DNA of 42,131 nt from an uncultured Prevotella sp. (GCA_905234815.1 CAJOIX010000008.1:1-42131), one strand, 5' to 3'; shown: positions 1 to 8,632, counted from the first letter of the stretch. Notes: a model not told the origin generated them from the sequence alone. Numbers and translations are program-made.

Positions 1-119
1 TCGCGCTGGGCGGTCATGATGTAGAGCGCCTTGGCCACCACAGCACAAGCCAACATCGTCATGAGAATGGCGATGAACATATAACGGGGCAGTGTTTTCT
101 TCTGATTGAATTTACTCAT
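1..119 (-). CDS. ftsI: Penicillin-binding protein FtsI, N-terminal 39 residues (partial, runs off window)
   Basis: The reverse strand from 119 encodes MSKFNQKKTLPRYMFIAIL and continues past the window edge: a short basic cytoplasmic tail followed by one hydrophobic segment (about residues 13-32). This is the topology expected of the septal transpeptidase FtsI (PBP3/SpdA type), which cross-links division-site peptidoglycan in the periplasm. Its ATG overlaps the ftsL stop codon in an ATGA junction at 116-119, implying translational coupling. The assignment rests mainly on the conserved order mraZ-rsmH-ftsL-ftsI. The catalytic domain lies outside the window, so no active-site residue can be checked. 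Confidence 0.8.
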   Translation of the reverse strand, partial: MSKFNQKKTLPRYMFIAILMTMLACAVVAKALYIMTAQR

Positions 120-613
120 TTCTTGGGAATACTGATGATGTATGGTGGCTGATCTGGATGTTGAAGTATGCTGTCGTGTGAACTTTTCAGGAGTTCAAGC
201 ACATTGGTTTCTCTGCATTTTTCTGTCAGTTGGCTGCTGGAGGAAAGAGCTCTGAATTTTGCATCTTTCAGTTCTTGCTTGAGTCGGTCTATCTTGATGA
301 GGCTCTGTTGGCAGCTGTATCGGTTGGAGATATAGATGAAGAGGAAGATGGTGATGAGCAGAATGAGCCATATCTGCCGCCGCATGAAGGTGGTGTTGAG
401 CACGTCGCCCAGCAGAATGCGCCGTAGTGAGAAAGTGGCCGATTGCGGTGCTTCGTCTTCCGTGGCCCGTTCCTGAATCACTTCTTTCAGCGAGGGTGGC
501 TCATCGTCTGGCGGCAGTTCTTCCGGTCCAGTTTCTATGATGGGCTGCAGGGGCTCTTGGGCGGGTTCTTCCTCAGGAGTGGGATTGAGTATGATGTCTT
601 CTGCGGGATTCAT
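116..613 (-). CDS. ftsL: FtsL-like cell division membrane protein
   Basis: This 165-residue single-pass protein fits the Bacteroidetes FtsL-like family. Residues 1-60 are Pro/Glu-rich and probably disordered in the cytoplasm, residues 81-96 (IWLILLITIFLFIYIS) form the membrane helix, and residues 100-150 are a charged, helical periplasmic stretch that could form the FtsL-FtsB type coiled coil. FtsL helps recruit and activate the septal synthase at the divisome. Sequence conservation is low in this family, so the call depends on size, topology and position between rsmH and ftsI. Both junctions are ATGA overlaps (116-119 and 610-613). The acidic N-terminal extension is longer than in E. coli FtsL. 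Confidence 0.82.
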   Translation of the reverse strand: MNPAEDIILNPTPEEEPAQEPLQPIIETGPEELPPDDEPPSLKEVIQERATEDEAPQSATFSLRRILLGDVLNTTFMRRQIWLILLITIFLFIYISNRYSCQQSLIKIDRLKQELKDAKFRALSSSSQLTEKCRETNVLELLKSSHDSILQHPDQPPYIISIPKK

Positions 614-1548
614 AATTTTTCTGCTATTCTGAGTTTTGCGCTTCTGGAGCGAGGGTTTGTTTGTTGTTCTTCAGCCGATGGGATGATGGGCTTCGATTGT
701 ACGGCTTTCAGTGGGGTGTTGCGTTTGCCGAAAAAGTCTTGTTCGATGGTGCCCGTGGCATTGCCTGAGCGGATGAAATTCTTCACCAGTCGGTCTTCGA
801 GCGAGTGGTAGGTGATGACGGAAAGCCGTCCGCCAGGCTTTAGACAGTGGATGGCTGCTTGGAGCATCTCGGTGAGCGCATCCATTTCGTGGTTCACTTC
901 GATGCGCAGAGCCTGAAACAGCTGGGCCAATTCTTTCTTTTCTTGTTGTTTGTGTATGTAGTTTTCCGTGGCGTTGAGCAGATCTTGAGTGGATTCCATG
1001 GGATGGTTGCCACGGAAAATCGCGATGGCTCGTGCCAGCTGGCGGGATTGTCTCAATTCGCCATAGAGGTAGAATACCTGGGCCAGTTGCTCTTCGGTGT
1101 AGGTGTTGAGCAGTTGTGCTGCTGTCATTCCTGCCCGCTTGTTCATGCGCATATCGAGCGGTGCGTTGTAGCGGAACGAGAATCCGCGCTGCTCGTCGTC
1201 GAAATGGTGCGAACTGACGCCGAGATCGGCCAGCAGTCCATCGATTCCGTCTTCCTGATAGTAGCGCATCCAGTTGCGCAGATAGCGGAAGTTAGAGCGC
1301 ACAAAGGTGAAATTGCCTGTCTGGAATGGGCTGTCGCTGTCGAGCTTAATGTTCTGTTCGGCATCGGCATCCTGGTCGAAACTGTAGAGATGTCCGGAGC
1401 CGTTCAGTCGCTTGAGGATTTCTTTTGAGTGACCGCCACCGCCAAAGGTCATATCGGCATACACCCCTCCCTGACGAACTTGCAGTCCGTCAACGCTCTC
1501 CGTCAGGAGTACGGGAACATGATAGGTGTTTGCGGTCTTGACTGTCAT
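610..1548 (-). CDS. rsmH: 16S rRNA (cytosine(1402)-N(4))-methyltransferase RsmH
   Basis: RsmH (MraW) uses S-adenosylmethionine to N4-methylate C1402 in the decoding centre of 16S rRNA. The 312-residue product has the usual family length. It opens with HVPVLLTESVDGL, has the glycine-rich SAM motif DMTFGGGGHSKEIL at about residues 32-45, DLGVSSHHFDDEQRGFSF near 108-125, and the C-terminal SVITYHSLEDRLVKNF segment. It is the second gene of the mra cluster, 11 bp downstream of mraZ and overlapping ftsL by 4 bp, so it is expected to be transcribed from the mraZ promoter. Confidence 0.97.
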   Translation of the reverse strand: MTVKTANTYHVPVLLTESVDGLQVRQGGVYADMTFGGGGHSKEILKRLNGSGHLYSFDQDADAEQNIKLDSDSPFQTGNFTFVRSNFRYLRNWMRYYQEDGIDGLLADLGVSSHHFDDEQRGFSFRYNAPLDMRMNKRAGMTAAQLLNTYTEEQLAQVFYLYGELRQSRQLARAIAIFRGNHPMESTQDLLNATENYIHKQQEKKELAQLFQALRIEVNHEMDALTEMLQAAIHCLKPGGRLSVITYHSLEDRLVKNFIRSGNATGTIEQDFFGKRNTPLKAVQSKPIIPSAEEQQTNPRSRSAKLRIAEKL

Positions 1549-1559
1549 GGTGGTGTGGG

Positions 1560-2024
1560 TTATTCTTCAGTTGAAACGGTGGGATTCGACATCAACTGCT
1601 CCAGCGCTTTTCCGAATTGCTCTGGCTCAATGAAAGGCTTTTGCGGTTCGTCGTTGCTCCAGATTTCAATGCTGTCGCCCATGCCGATGAATTTTACTGC
1701 TTGCAGGATGCCTGCCAGTTTCAAGTAGCGCTTGGGAAGCAAGAAACGGCCGTTGGCGTCGAGTTCCAACTCTTCCACATCGCTCACAAATTGGCGGTAT
1801 ATCATTTGCTCTTCCTTGTTCCAGCGCGACAGGCGGTTGCGTACCTGATTCGTCTGCTCATCCCATGCTGCACGAGGATAGATGACCAGGCAGGGCTGGA
1901 AAACATCCTTGCGGAGTACCAGTTCTGCGGATTCTTCCTGATTGAGTGCTTTGCGGAACGATGCAGGCAGAAATACACGCCCTTTAGCGTCAACTTTGGC
2001 TTCAATGTTACCTATAAATCGCAT
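1560..2024 (-). CDS. mraZ: Transcriptional regulator MraZ
   Basis: MraZ is a ring-forming DNA-binding protein with two SpoVT/AbrB-like domains that represses the mra division and cell-wall cluster. The 154-residue product shows both repeats: IEAKVDAKGRVFLPASFR near residues 7-24 and ELELDANGRFLLPKRYLKLAGI near 85-106, each with the family DxxGR core. It is the first gene of the cluster. Three 10-bp direct repeats lie just upstream at 2071-2100 and match the layout of known MraZ operators, so autorepression is likely. There is no good Shine-Dalgarno sequence before the ATG, as is common in this phylum. Confidence 0.96.
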   Translation of the reverse strand: MRFIGNIEAKVDAKGRVFLPASFRKALNQEESAELVLRKDVFQPCLVIYPRAAWDEQTNQVRNRLSRWNKEEQMIYRQFVSDVEELELDANGRFLLPKRYLKLAGILQAVKFIGMGDSIEIWSNDEPQKPFIEPEQFGKALEQLMSNPTVSTEE

Positions 2025-2055
2025 GCGTACCTATATATAGTGTTTATTTTTGCGA

Positions 2056-2100
2056 CAAAAATAATTATTTTTCTCCACAATTCCCCACAATTCTCCACAA
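2056..2100 (-). promoter_or_regulatory. mraZ promoter with three-repeat MraZ-type operator
   Basis: On the minus strand the -7 element reads TATTTTTG (2056-2063), matching Bacteroidetes TAnnTTTG. Immediately upstream, 2071-2100 is three tandem 10-mers reading TTGTGGAGAA, TTGTGGGGAA and TTGTGGAGAA. Characterised MraZ proteins bind direct repeats of a TGGG-like core at 10-bp spacing. The repeats would cover the -33 region, a repressing position. The link to MraZ is by analogy with published operators, not shown here. Confidence 0.75.
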
Positions 2101-2253
2101 AAAGTTCTGTAAAGGCTTAAAAAAGTTGCATATCGGCCCAAAAAGTTATCAAAAATGGGTGCGTCAGGCTCAATAGTTTGTTTTTTAGTTTTAAAGGGCG
2201 AAGAAAAACAAGTAAAAAAAGATTAAAAAACATGACTATTTTTCATGATTTTT

Positions 2254-2335
2254 AAAAGCTATGCTTTTGGCCTCCAAAAGAATAGCTTTTGCCGCCTCAA
2301 AGCTATGTTTTTGGAGAGCGAAAGCATAGCTTTTG
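2254..2335. repeat. Tetrad repeat array 1 (four 16-bp near-palindromes, 22-bp period)
   Basis: The four units are AAAAGCTATGCTTTTG (2254-2269), AAAAGAATAGCTTTTG (2276-2291), CAAAGCTATGTTTTTG (2298-2313) and GAAAGCATAGCTTTTG (2320-2335), with 6-bp spacers GCCTCC, CCGCCT and GAGAGC. Each unit is a 6-bp inverted repeat around an asymmetric 3-bp centre. The centre alternates TAT, ATA, TAT, ATA, so unit orientation flips every time. The array is followed by AAAAAC. It sits between the dgt terminator and the mraZ promoter. The same architecture recurs three more times in this window. Confidence 0.95.
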
Positions 2336-2381
2336 AAAAACAGGTATATTTCCCTTGCTTTCAGTTTGTGTGAAAAGGCAC

Positions 2382-2414
2382 AAAAAAGCGCCATTTCATC
2401 GAGAAACAGCGCTT
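2382..2414 (-). terminator. Rho-independent terminator of dgt
   Basis: Reading the minus strand, a 12-bp stem (AAGCGCTGTTTC paired with GAAATGGCGCTT, two G-U pairs) closes a 5-nt loop and is followed by six T residues. It lies 21 bp beyond the dgt stop codon. Confidence 0.85.
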
Positions 2415-2434
2415 ATTTTCTTATGAGAATTTTC

Positions 2435-3769
2435 TTAGACTATGGGGAGTGCGAAGCCGTTGATTTTCTGATACACATCCAGTGCATAGATGTCGGTCAT
2501 GCCGGTAATGTAATCGATCACTGCCATGAGTCGCGTCTCGAGGTCGGGGGCGTCAATGTCGTACTGGCTGCTGACGCGCTGGAGCAGTTGCCTGGAATAG
2601 AACCGGTTGGGGTTGACGGCAGCCTCGATGAAGGTCTCCATCAGTGTGGCCATGATTTTATAACCGCTCAGTTCCACATCAAGCACCACTTTCGAGGCAT
2701 AGATTCGTTGCTTGGAAATTTTCTTGCAACGCTGATAGGCTTCCAAAGCGGGAGAGTTGATGCAGTCAATCAGGCTCTTGCCGAATTGGCCGGCGAGTAT
2801 TTCTTGCTCGTGGTTGACGAAGGCGTCAACACATTCTTTTTCCAAGAGTCCAATCACGCAGGAGCGGAAATAATTCACCTGTTCGTTGATGTCGTCTATC
2901 TGCTCTTCTTCGATTCTTGCAAGGACGCGATTTTTGCTGGTTTCATCGAGAAAACCGAGTAGAAGTTCACGGGCTTCTTCATAGGAGATAAGCTTCAGTT
3001 TGTGCGCATCTTCAATGTCCATGATTTCGTAGCAGATATCGTCCGCTGCCTCTACGAGATAGACCAGTGGATGCCGCGCCCATTTTTCCTGTCCGTCGGC
3101 CGCAGAGAGGCATGCTATGCCGAGTTCTTCGGCTATTTGGCGGTAATAGGGAAATTCCTCGGCAAAAAATCCAAATTTATTCTTGTGGGCAGCTGTTGAG
3201 GGATAAGGATATTTCACGATGGATGCCAGCATGGAGTAGGTCATGGCAAATCCTCCCGTGCGGCGCCCCTTAAACTTGTGCGTCAGCAGTCGGAAGGCAT
3301 TGGCGTTACCATCAAAATGCGTAATGTCTGACCAAAAGGACTTGCTTAACTGACCTTGTAGATAATTCCCTTTTCCCTCGCTGAAGAAGGTGCTGATGGC
3401 GCTCTCTCCGCTGTGTCCAAAAGGCGGGTTGCCCATGTCGTGAGCCAGGCATGCGGCGCTCACAATTGTGCCGATTTCTTCGAAGAGTGTGCCGGTCAGT
3501 TCTGGGTGCAGGGTCTTCAGGCGTGTAGCTACATCATCGCCCAGCGAACGCCCTACGGATGCCACTTCCAGCGAGTGGGTCAGCCGGTTGTGGACAAAGA
3601 TGCTGCCTGGTAGCGGGAACACTTGGGTCTTGTTTTGCAGTCTGCGAAACGGTGCAGAGAAAATAAGTCGGTCGTAGTCGCGCTTAAATTCCGACCGGTC
3701 ATCGTGGCGCTCGGCATGGCGATGTTCCTGTCCGAGTCGCTTGTTGGATATAAGTTGTTGCCATTTCAT
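2435..3769 (-). CDS. dgt: Deoxyguanosinetriphosphate triphosphohydrolase (dGTPase)
   Basis: Dgt is an HD-superfamily enzyme that hydrolyses dGTP to deoxyguanosine and tripolyphosphate, helping control dNTP pools. The 444-residue product has the family N-terminus (RSEFKRDYDRLIFSAPFRRLQNKTQVFPL), the metal-binding sequence HNRLTHSLEVA near residues 60-70, and the signature AHDMGNPPFGHSGE with the HD pair at His110-Asp111. It is transcribed divergently from dut, whose product also removes a nucleotide (dUTP), so the shared 104-bp promoter region pairs two nucleotide-sanitation genes. A TATTTTTG box (3775-3782, minus strand) ends only 5 nt before the ATG, suggesting a leaderless or nearly leaderless mRNA. 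Confidence 0.96.
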   Translation of the reverse strand: MKWQQLISNKRLGQEHRHAERHDDRSEFKRDYDRLIFSAPFRRLQNKTQVFPLPGSIFVHNRLTHSLEVASVGRSLGDDVATRLKTLHPELTGTLFEEIGTIVSAACLAHDMGNPPFGHSGESAISTFFSEGKGNYLQGQLSKSFWSDITHFDGNANAFRLLTHKFKGRRTGGFAMTYSMLASIVKYPYPSTAAHKNKFGFFAEEFPYYRQIAEELGIACLSAADGQEKWARHPLVYLVEAADDICYEIMDIEDAHKLKLISYEEARELLLGFLDETSKNRVLARIEEEQIDDINEQVNYFRSCVIGLLEKECVDAFVNHEQEILAGQFGKSLIDCINSPALEAYQRCKKISKQRIYASKVVLDVELSGYKIMATLMETFIEAAVNPNRFYSRQLLQRVSSQYDIDAPDLETRLMAVIDYITGMTDIYALDVYQKINGFALPIV

Positions 3770-3873
3770 AGATGCAAAAATACAGGAATTTTGCAGATTG
3801 CTGGCTTTTTTGAGCTCATTTTTGCGGAAAACAAACTAAAATATGTATTTTTGCATGATATAAACGATCAGCC
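3770..3873. promoter_or_regulatory. Divergent dgt/dut promoter region
   Basis: Two Bacteroidetes -7 boxes, both TATTTTTG, point outward. The minus-strand box at 3775-3782 serves dgt, and the plus-strand box at 3846-3853 serves dut. For dut a TTG at 3822-3824 lies 21 bp upstream of the -7 box, a canonical -33 position. No clear -33 element was found for dgt. Confidence 0.75.
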
Positions 3874-4311
3874 ATGTTGACAATTAAAGTTGTGAATAAG
3901 GGTCATCAGCCCCTTCCCCAATATGCTACGGCCGAAAGTGCCGGTCTTGATTTGCGAGCCAACCTCGATGCGCCCATTGTGTTGCAACCCTTGGAGCACT
4001 GTCTCGTTCCCACGGGTCTGCACATTGCTCTGCCAGCAGGCTATGAAGCGCAGGTGCGCCCTCGCAGCGGATTGGCTTTCAAGCACGGCATCACGGTGTT
4101 AAATTCGCCAGGAACTATCGATGCCGATTATCGGGGCGAAGTAGGCGTGCTGCTTGTCAATCTTTCGCAAACGCCATTCACCATTAACGACGGTGAGCGT
4201 ATAGCACAGATGGTAATTGCCCGCCACGAACAGGCCGAGTTTCTTCCCGTGGAACAGCTTGACGAAAGCGAACGCGGCGAAGGAGGATTCGGACATACGG
4301 GGGTGAAATGA
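3874..4311 (+). CDS. dut: dUTP diphosphatase (dUTPase)
   Basis: Dut hydrolyses dUTP to dUMP and pyrophosphate, keeping uracil out of DNA and feeding thymidylate synthesis. The 145-residue trimeric-type enzyme shows all five family motifs: AGLDLRA (23-29), RPRSGLA (62-68), [13 protein letters not shown] (80-92) with the catalytic Asp/Tyr, [11 protein letters not shown] (105-115), and the C-terminal [10 protein letters not shown] (134-143). Length is normal. It is the first gene of an apparent operon and overlaps the downstream TPR gene by the ATGA at 4308-4311. Confidence 0.98.
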   Translation: MLTIKVVNKGHQPLPQYATAESAGLDLRANLDAPIVLQPLEHCLVPTGLHIALPAGYEAQVRPRSGLAFKHGITVLNSPGTIDADYRGEVGVLLVNLSQTPFTINDGERIAQMVIARHEQAEFLPVEQLDESERGEGGFGHTGVK

Positions 4312-6188
4312 CTGCGTGGGCGGAACGTAAGAAGAGATTTAAACGAATGATGCAGCGACGAATTGTTTTCTACCTTTTCCTGACGATGCTCTCCCTGAGT
4401 ATCGTGCTGCCCTCTTTTGCCCGAAAGAAACAGAAAAAAACGAAAGCCGTTGCCGTTGAAAACAACAGTACACCACTGAGTTATAACGACAAGCGCCGTT
4501 TCGATTATTTCTTTCTGGAAGCAGTGCGTCAGCAAAATCAAGGGAAATTTGCAGCAGCATTCGATTTGTACCGCCATTGTCAGGAAATCGACACCAATGC
4601 TTCTGTGCCCTACTACCAGTTGGCCCGTTATCAACTGACGCTGGGACACGACACCTTGGCCACCGAATTGGTTGAGAAAGCATTGCAGAAGGACGCCGCA
4701 AACCCTGTCTATGTAGAATTTCTGGCCAATCAGTACATTCGTCAGAACCGTATCCGCGAAGCTGCCAATCAGTACGAACGCCTCTACCAGACTGGCAGCA
4801 ACAAGAGCGAGACCATAGAAATGCTGATACGCATTTATCAGCACCTGCAGGATTATCCTCTCCTGCTCGATGCATTGAATCGTCAGGAACTCATTGACGG
4901 CGCCGATGAAGACATCGCGCTCAATAAAATTTATGTCTATGAGCAAATGAATCAGCCGCAGAAGGCGCTCAATGTATTGCAACACTTGTCGAAGGCACAC
5001 CCTTACGACATGAAATACAAGGTGATGACGGCCAACTGGTTAATGCAGAAAAACCGGAAAAAAGAAGCGTTCACCCTTTTGACCCAGGTGCTCAAGACTG
5101 AGCCTGAAAACCTTGACGCCCTGGCATCGCTCTACGACTATTATCGGGCTGAAGGCAATCAGCAACGCACCGATGAACTGATGCGGCAACTCCTGTTCCA
5201 TCCTTCAACCGACAACGACCAGCGCGTGCAGCTGCTCATGATTGCTTACCGGCAGTATGAAGTGGAGGGCAACGATACAACTCGTATGCTCTCATTGCTC
5301 AACCGTGTGCTCGCCGCCGACACTACCAACGTGGCCGTGGCCGAATTAAAAGAGAGTTATCTTGAAATGAAGGGAATGTCGGCCGACAGTATTGATGCCA
5401 TAAACCGCCACATCCTTTCCGTAGCTCCCGACAATATACCTGCTCGCTATCGGTTGTTGTTAAGTCTTTCGAAGAAGGAAGAACATGAAGCCGTGATGCG
5501 TACAGCCCAAGCAGGCATTGATTATCACCCCACCGAGCCCCTTTTCTATTATTTCAAAGGCATCACCGCTTTTATTTCCAAAGACACTTTGCTCGCGCAG
5601 CAAACACTGGAAACTGCCGTGGAAAAATGCGCCGATGCAGACAATAAGGAAATTATGGGCGAGTTTTACCAACTTTTGGGCGATATCTACCACGAACAGG
5701 GGCATATTCAAAAGGCATTTGCAGCCTACGACGAGTGTCTGCAACTAACGCCCGACAATGTGGGAGCGCTGAACAACTATGCTTATTTCCTATCGATAGA
5801 ACGGGAAGATTTGGAGAAAGCAGAACGGATGAGCCGGCGCACCATAGAAAAAGAACCTAACAATGCCACCTATCTCGACACCTATGCGTGGATTCGCTTT
5901 GTGCAAGGCGAGTATGAAGATGCAAGAAAATACATTGATCTCACCCTTGAGCGGGGCTACATACCCTCTACTGACACAGATTCCATTGCCGGCAACGATA
6001 CCATAAGCGAGCAGCAGCGCATCTCGAGCGATGTGCTTGAACACGCAGGCGATATCTATTATCATGTAGGCAACGCTGAAAAAGCGTTAGAATACTGGCA
6101 GAAAGCCTATGACATGGGAAGCGAAAATCCGCTGCTTCCTGAAAAGATTAGGCTCAAAAAATACGTTGAAAGTGACACGAAAAAATAA
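4308..6188 (+). CDS. Tetratricopeptide-repeat protein, probably exported
   Basis: The 626-residue protein starts with a basic segment and a hydrophobic stretch (about residues 19-38, [20 protein letters not shown]) that looks like a signal peptide. The rest is almost entirely TPR-type helix pairs; clear repeats include [20 protein letters not shown] near residues 80-100 and [20 protein letters not shown] near 465-485. TPR solenoids scaffold protein complexes; no enzyme domain is visible. The ATGA overlap with dut supports the 4308 start, although Met14 or Met15 would give a more compact signal peptide. Its place upstream of a DUF4292 lipoprotein and an EnvC-like protein suggests a cell-envelope role, which is inference. 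Confidence 0.85.
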   Translation: MTAWAERKKRFKRMMQRRIVFYLFLTMLSLSIVLPSFARKKQKKTKAVAVENNSTPLSYNDKRRFDYFFLEAVRQQNQGKFAAAFDLYRHCQEIDTNASVPYYQLARYQLTLGHDTLATELVEKALQKDAANPVYVEFLANQYIRQNRIREAANQYERLYQTGSNKSETIEMLIRIYQHLQDYPLLLDALNRQELIDGADEDIALNKIYVYEQMNQPQKALNVLQHLSKAHPYDMKYKVMTANWLMQKNRKKEAFTLLTQVLKTEPENLDALASLYDYYRAEGNQQRTDELMRQLLFHPSTDNDQRVQLLMIAYRQYEVEGNDTTRMLSLLNRVLAADTTNVAVAELKESYLEMKGMSADSIDAINRHILSVAPDNIPARYRLLLSLSKKEEHEAVMRTAQAGIDYHPTEPLFYYFKGITAFISKDTLLAQQTLETAVEKCADADNKEIMGEFYQLLGDIYHEQGHIQKAFAAYDECLQLTPDNVGALNNYAYFLSIEREDLEKAERMSRRTIEKEPNNATYLDTYAWIRFVQGEYEDARKYIDLTLERGYIPSTDTDSIAGNDTISEQQRISSDVLEHAGDIYYHVGNAEKALEYWQKAYDMGSENPLLPEKIRLKKYVESDTKK

Positions 6189-6195
6189 AAGATAG

Positions 6196-7071
6196 ATGAA
6201 ATATATATTCAATATAACATTGTTGCTCAGTGTGTTGCTGGGCTTTTCAGCCTGCGCAACGCAGCGAAAGGCGACTCAATCAGCAACTTCTACGGAATCG
6301 AAGACACCCGATGTAGCTGCTGAGAAGCTGCGTTTCCTGCAGCGTGTGAACGACAATCGCCTATATCAGAAGAATCTGGTGGCATCGCTTACGGCAACCA
6401 TCGTTACCGACGGGAAAGACATTTCTGTGCCTGGCTCGCTCCATATGAGAAAGGACGAAGTGATACGCCTGCAGTTGTTCCTGCCATTTTTAGGTACGGA
6501 AGTGGGCAGAATAGAATTTACACCAACTGAAGTGTTAGTCATTGATCGTATTCATAAAGAATACATCCAGGCCGACTATACGCAGTTGCGGTTCTTGCGC
6601 GATAACAATCTGACGTTCTATTCGCTTCAAGCGCTGTTTTGGAATCAACTGCTCATTCCTGGAAAGCAGCAAGTGGGCGAAACGGATTTGTCGCAATTCA
6701 ACGTGGAGTTGAGCGAAACCGGTCAACAGGAAATCACGATTTCGGCCGGAGCGATTGCCTATTGTTGGGAGGCAGACAAGAGTACGGCCCACATCAGTCG
6801 GTTGCAAGCATCGTATCAAGGCCAGACCAGTGGCCGGACAACGTTGGATTGGCAATACAGTCAGTTCCGCCCGTTTGGCTCGAAACAATATCCCACGCGC
6901 CAAGTGGCCACGTTTACCACTGCTGCCACCAATAGAACGCACACGGGTAGCATCACACTGGAGCTCGATACTCCGCAGGCCGATGCCAATTGGGAGAGCC
7001 GCTCCGCTGTATCGGGCAAATATAAGCGAGTGGAAACTGAAGATATTCTCGGTAAAATCATGAATTTTTAA
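6196..7071 (+). CDS. DUF4292 family lipoprotein
   Basis: This 291-residue product begins MKYIFNITLLLSVLLGFSAC, a type II signal peptide with lipobox FSAC and lipidation predicted at Cys20. The region around residues 75-130 (MRKDEVIRLQLFLPFLGTEV, then IEFTPTEVLVIDRIHKEYI) matches what I know of DUF4292, a Bacteroidetes family whose fold is thought to resemble lipoprotein carriers of the LolA/LolB kind. It lies 7 bp after the TPR gene and 1 bp before the EnvC-like gene, so all three are probably one transcript with dut. Function is not established. A lipid- or lipoprotein-handling role in the envelope is a guess from fold class. Confidence 0.85.
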   Translation: MKYIFNITLLLSVLLGFSACATQRKATQSATSTESKTPDVAAEKLRFLQRVNDNRLYQKNLVASLTATIVTDGKDISVPGSLHMRKDEVIRLQLFLPFLGTEVGRIEFTPTEVLVIDRIHKEYIQADYTQLRFLRDNNLTFYSLQALFWNQLLIPGKQQVGETDLSQFNVELSETGQQEITISAGAIAYCWEADKSTAHISRLQASYQGQTSGRTTLDWQYSQFRPFGSKQYPTRQVATFTTAATNRTHTGSITLELDTPQADANWESRSAVSGKYKRVETEDILGKIMNF

Positions 7072-7072
7072 G

Positions 7073-8632
7073 ATGAAACGGTTTGTTACACTTCTCATAA
7101 TTTTTATGCTCTGCACATTGAATGTCGATGCGCAGAGAAGGTCAGTGACTCATAAAAAGAAGTCGCAGACCACCCAAACTGTTTCATCTAAGAAGCGCTC
7201 AAAGAAAACGTCTCAGCCCACCATCAGCGGACTGAAGAAAGAACGCGAGCAAATTCAAAAAAAGATACAGCAACAGGAGCGTGCGCTGAAGGCTAATATG
7301 GCCGATGTGAGCAAGCGACTGAAGAATCTACTCTCGCTCAACAGCGAGATTCGTCAGCAGCAAAAGACCATTGACGGCATACAGGGTGAAATCAACCAAC
7401 TTGACCAGCAGATCAATCTGCTCCAATCGCAATTGGAAACGCTCGAAAAACAATTGCAGGAACGCAAAGACCGATATGTGAAATCGATGCGCTATATGCA
7501 CCGGCATCGTTCAGTTCAAGACCGATTGATGTTTATTTTTTCAGCAGACAATTTCACGCAGATGTACCGCCGTTTGCGCTTTGTTCAGCAATACGCCTCG
7601 TTCCAACGTGCTCAAGGCGAACAATTGAAACTGAAACAAGCTCAGGTCGAGGAGAAAAAACAGCAGATTGAATCAGCTCGAAGCGAGAAGAATACGCTCT
7701 TATCAAAGAATAAGCAGGCTCGCAATGAACTTCAGACAAAGCATGGTGAGCAGGAAAAAATGGTGAAAAACCTCCAGAGTCAGCAGAAAACCATTCAGCG
7801 CATCATTTCTGAGCAAAAGAAAAAAGATGCTGCCCTGAATGCTCAGATTGACCGAATGATTGCCGCGGAGGTGGCTCGTGCTAAGGCTGAGGCTAAGCGC
7901 AAGGCTGAGGCTGCCGCTGCAGCTAAGCGCCGGCAGGAAGAACTGGCGCGAAAGAAGGCTGCCGCCGAAGCCGCTGAGCGCGAAAATGCCAAGCGACTCG
8001 AGGCTGCGCGACGGATTGAGGAAGAAAAGAGAAACGCTGCAGAACGCGCCGAAGCCAGTGGCAACAAACGTGATGCTGCCACGAAACGGCAGGAAGCCAA
8101 TCGTGCCACCGCTGAACGCGAAGCCATCGAACGCAAGAATCGCGCTACTGCAGAGCGTAACAAAAAAGAACTGGCCGAGGCCAAAAAGAATGCGAGCGAT
8201 ACTGAATGGCTAACGGCAAACGACCGGAAACTCAGTGGAGGATTTGAAGCGAACAAGGGCAGGCTGCCCGTTCCTATCACTGGAAGTTACCGCATAGTGA
8301 GCCATTTCGGCCAATATAATGTAGAAGGACTTAAAGGCGTTACCCTTGATAATAAAGGAATCAACATTCTCGGTCAGCAAGGCTGTCAGGCTCGTGCCAT
8401 CTACGACGGCGAGGTGAGTGCAGTCTTTGGTTTCGGCGGTTCGAATGTAGTGATGGTGCGCCATGGTGCTTATATTTCCGTTTATTGCAATCTGCGTTCA
8501 GTCAGTGTGCATCGCGGACAGAAAGTATCGGCCCGACAGGCACTCGGAACAGTGGGGCAAGACAATATCCTTCAGTTCCAGCTCCGCAGGGAAACCACCA
8601 AACTGAACCCCGAAGCATGGATTGGAAGATAA
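7073..8632 (+). CDS. envC: EnvC-like murein hydrolase activator (degenerate LytM/M23 domain)
   Basis: The 519-residue protein has a signal peptide (about 1-20), a long Lys/Gln/Glu-rich coiled coil (about 50-270) that continues as a low-complexity Ala/Arg/Glu region to about 380, and a C-terminal LytM (peptidase M23) domain from about 400. This is the EnvC layout: the coiled coil docks at the division machinery and the LytM domain activates amidases that split septal peptidoglycan. The metal ligands appear lost: the usual GIDI is GINI, YAHL is YCNL, and HLHFE is LQFQL. That argues for an activator and against an active endopeptidase. Gene symbol is by family resemblance. Confidence 0.88.
   Translation: MKRFVTLLIIFMLCTLNVDAQRRSVTHKKKSQTTQTVSSKKRSKKTSQPTISGLKKEREQIQKKIQQQERALKANMADVSKRLKNLLSLNSEIRQQQKTIDGIQGEINQLDQQINLLQSQLETLEKQLQERKDRYVKSMRYMHRHRSVQDRLMFIFSADNFTQMYRRLRFVQQYASFQRAQGEQLKLKQAQVEEKKQQIESARSEKNTLLSKNKQARNELQTKHGEQEKMVKNLQSQQKTIQRIISEQKKKDAALNAQIDRMIAAEVARAKAEAKRKAEAAAAAKRRQEELARKKAAAEAAERENAKRLEAARRIEEEKRNAAERAEASGNKRDAATKRQEANRATAEREAIERKNRATAERNKKELAEAKKNASDTEWLTANDRKLSGGFEANKGRLPVPITGSYRIVSHFGQYNVEGLKGVTLDNKGINILGQQGCQARAIYDGEVSAVFGFGGSNVVMVRHGAYISVYCNLRSVSVHRGQKVSARQALGTVGQDNILQFQLRRETTKLNPEAWIGR

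Larger units (their letters stand above)
2025..2434. other. 410-bp intergenic region between dgt and mraZ
   Basis: The region holds, from left to right, the mraZ promoter and operator (2056-2100), an AT-rich stretch with no recognisable gene (2101-2224), a weak hairpin followed by T residues on the minus strand (about 2225-2253), the first tetrad repeat array (2254-2335), and the dgt terminator (2382-2414). I see no small ORF with a credible start and composition. Confidence 0.7.

Noticed and set aside
2254..2335. CRISPR array
   Set aside because: Repeats of 16 bp with 6-bp spacers and always four units do not fit CRISPR (repeats of about 24-48 bp, spacers of about 26-72 bp), and no cas gene is present.
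2333..2962. 209-residue plus-strand frame over the 3' part of dgt
   Set aside because: It crosses the dgt terminator and the conserved C-terminal part of dgt, and its product resembles nothing known to me.
7843..8280. 145-residue Ala/Ser/Arg-rich frame antisense to the EnvC-like gene
   Set aside because: Its composition is the direct complement of the Ala/Lys/Glu low-complexity coiled coil, with no independent motif.
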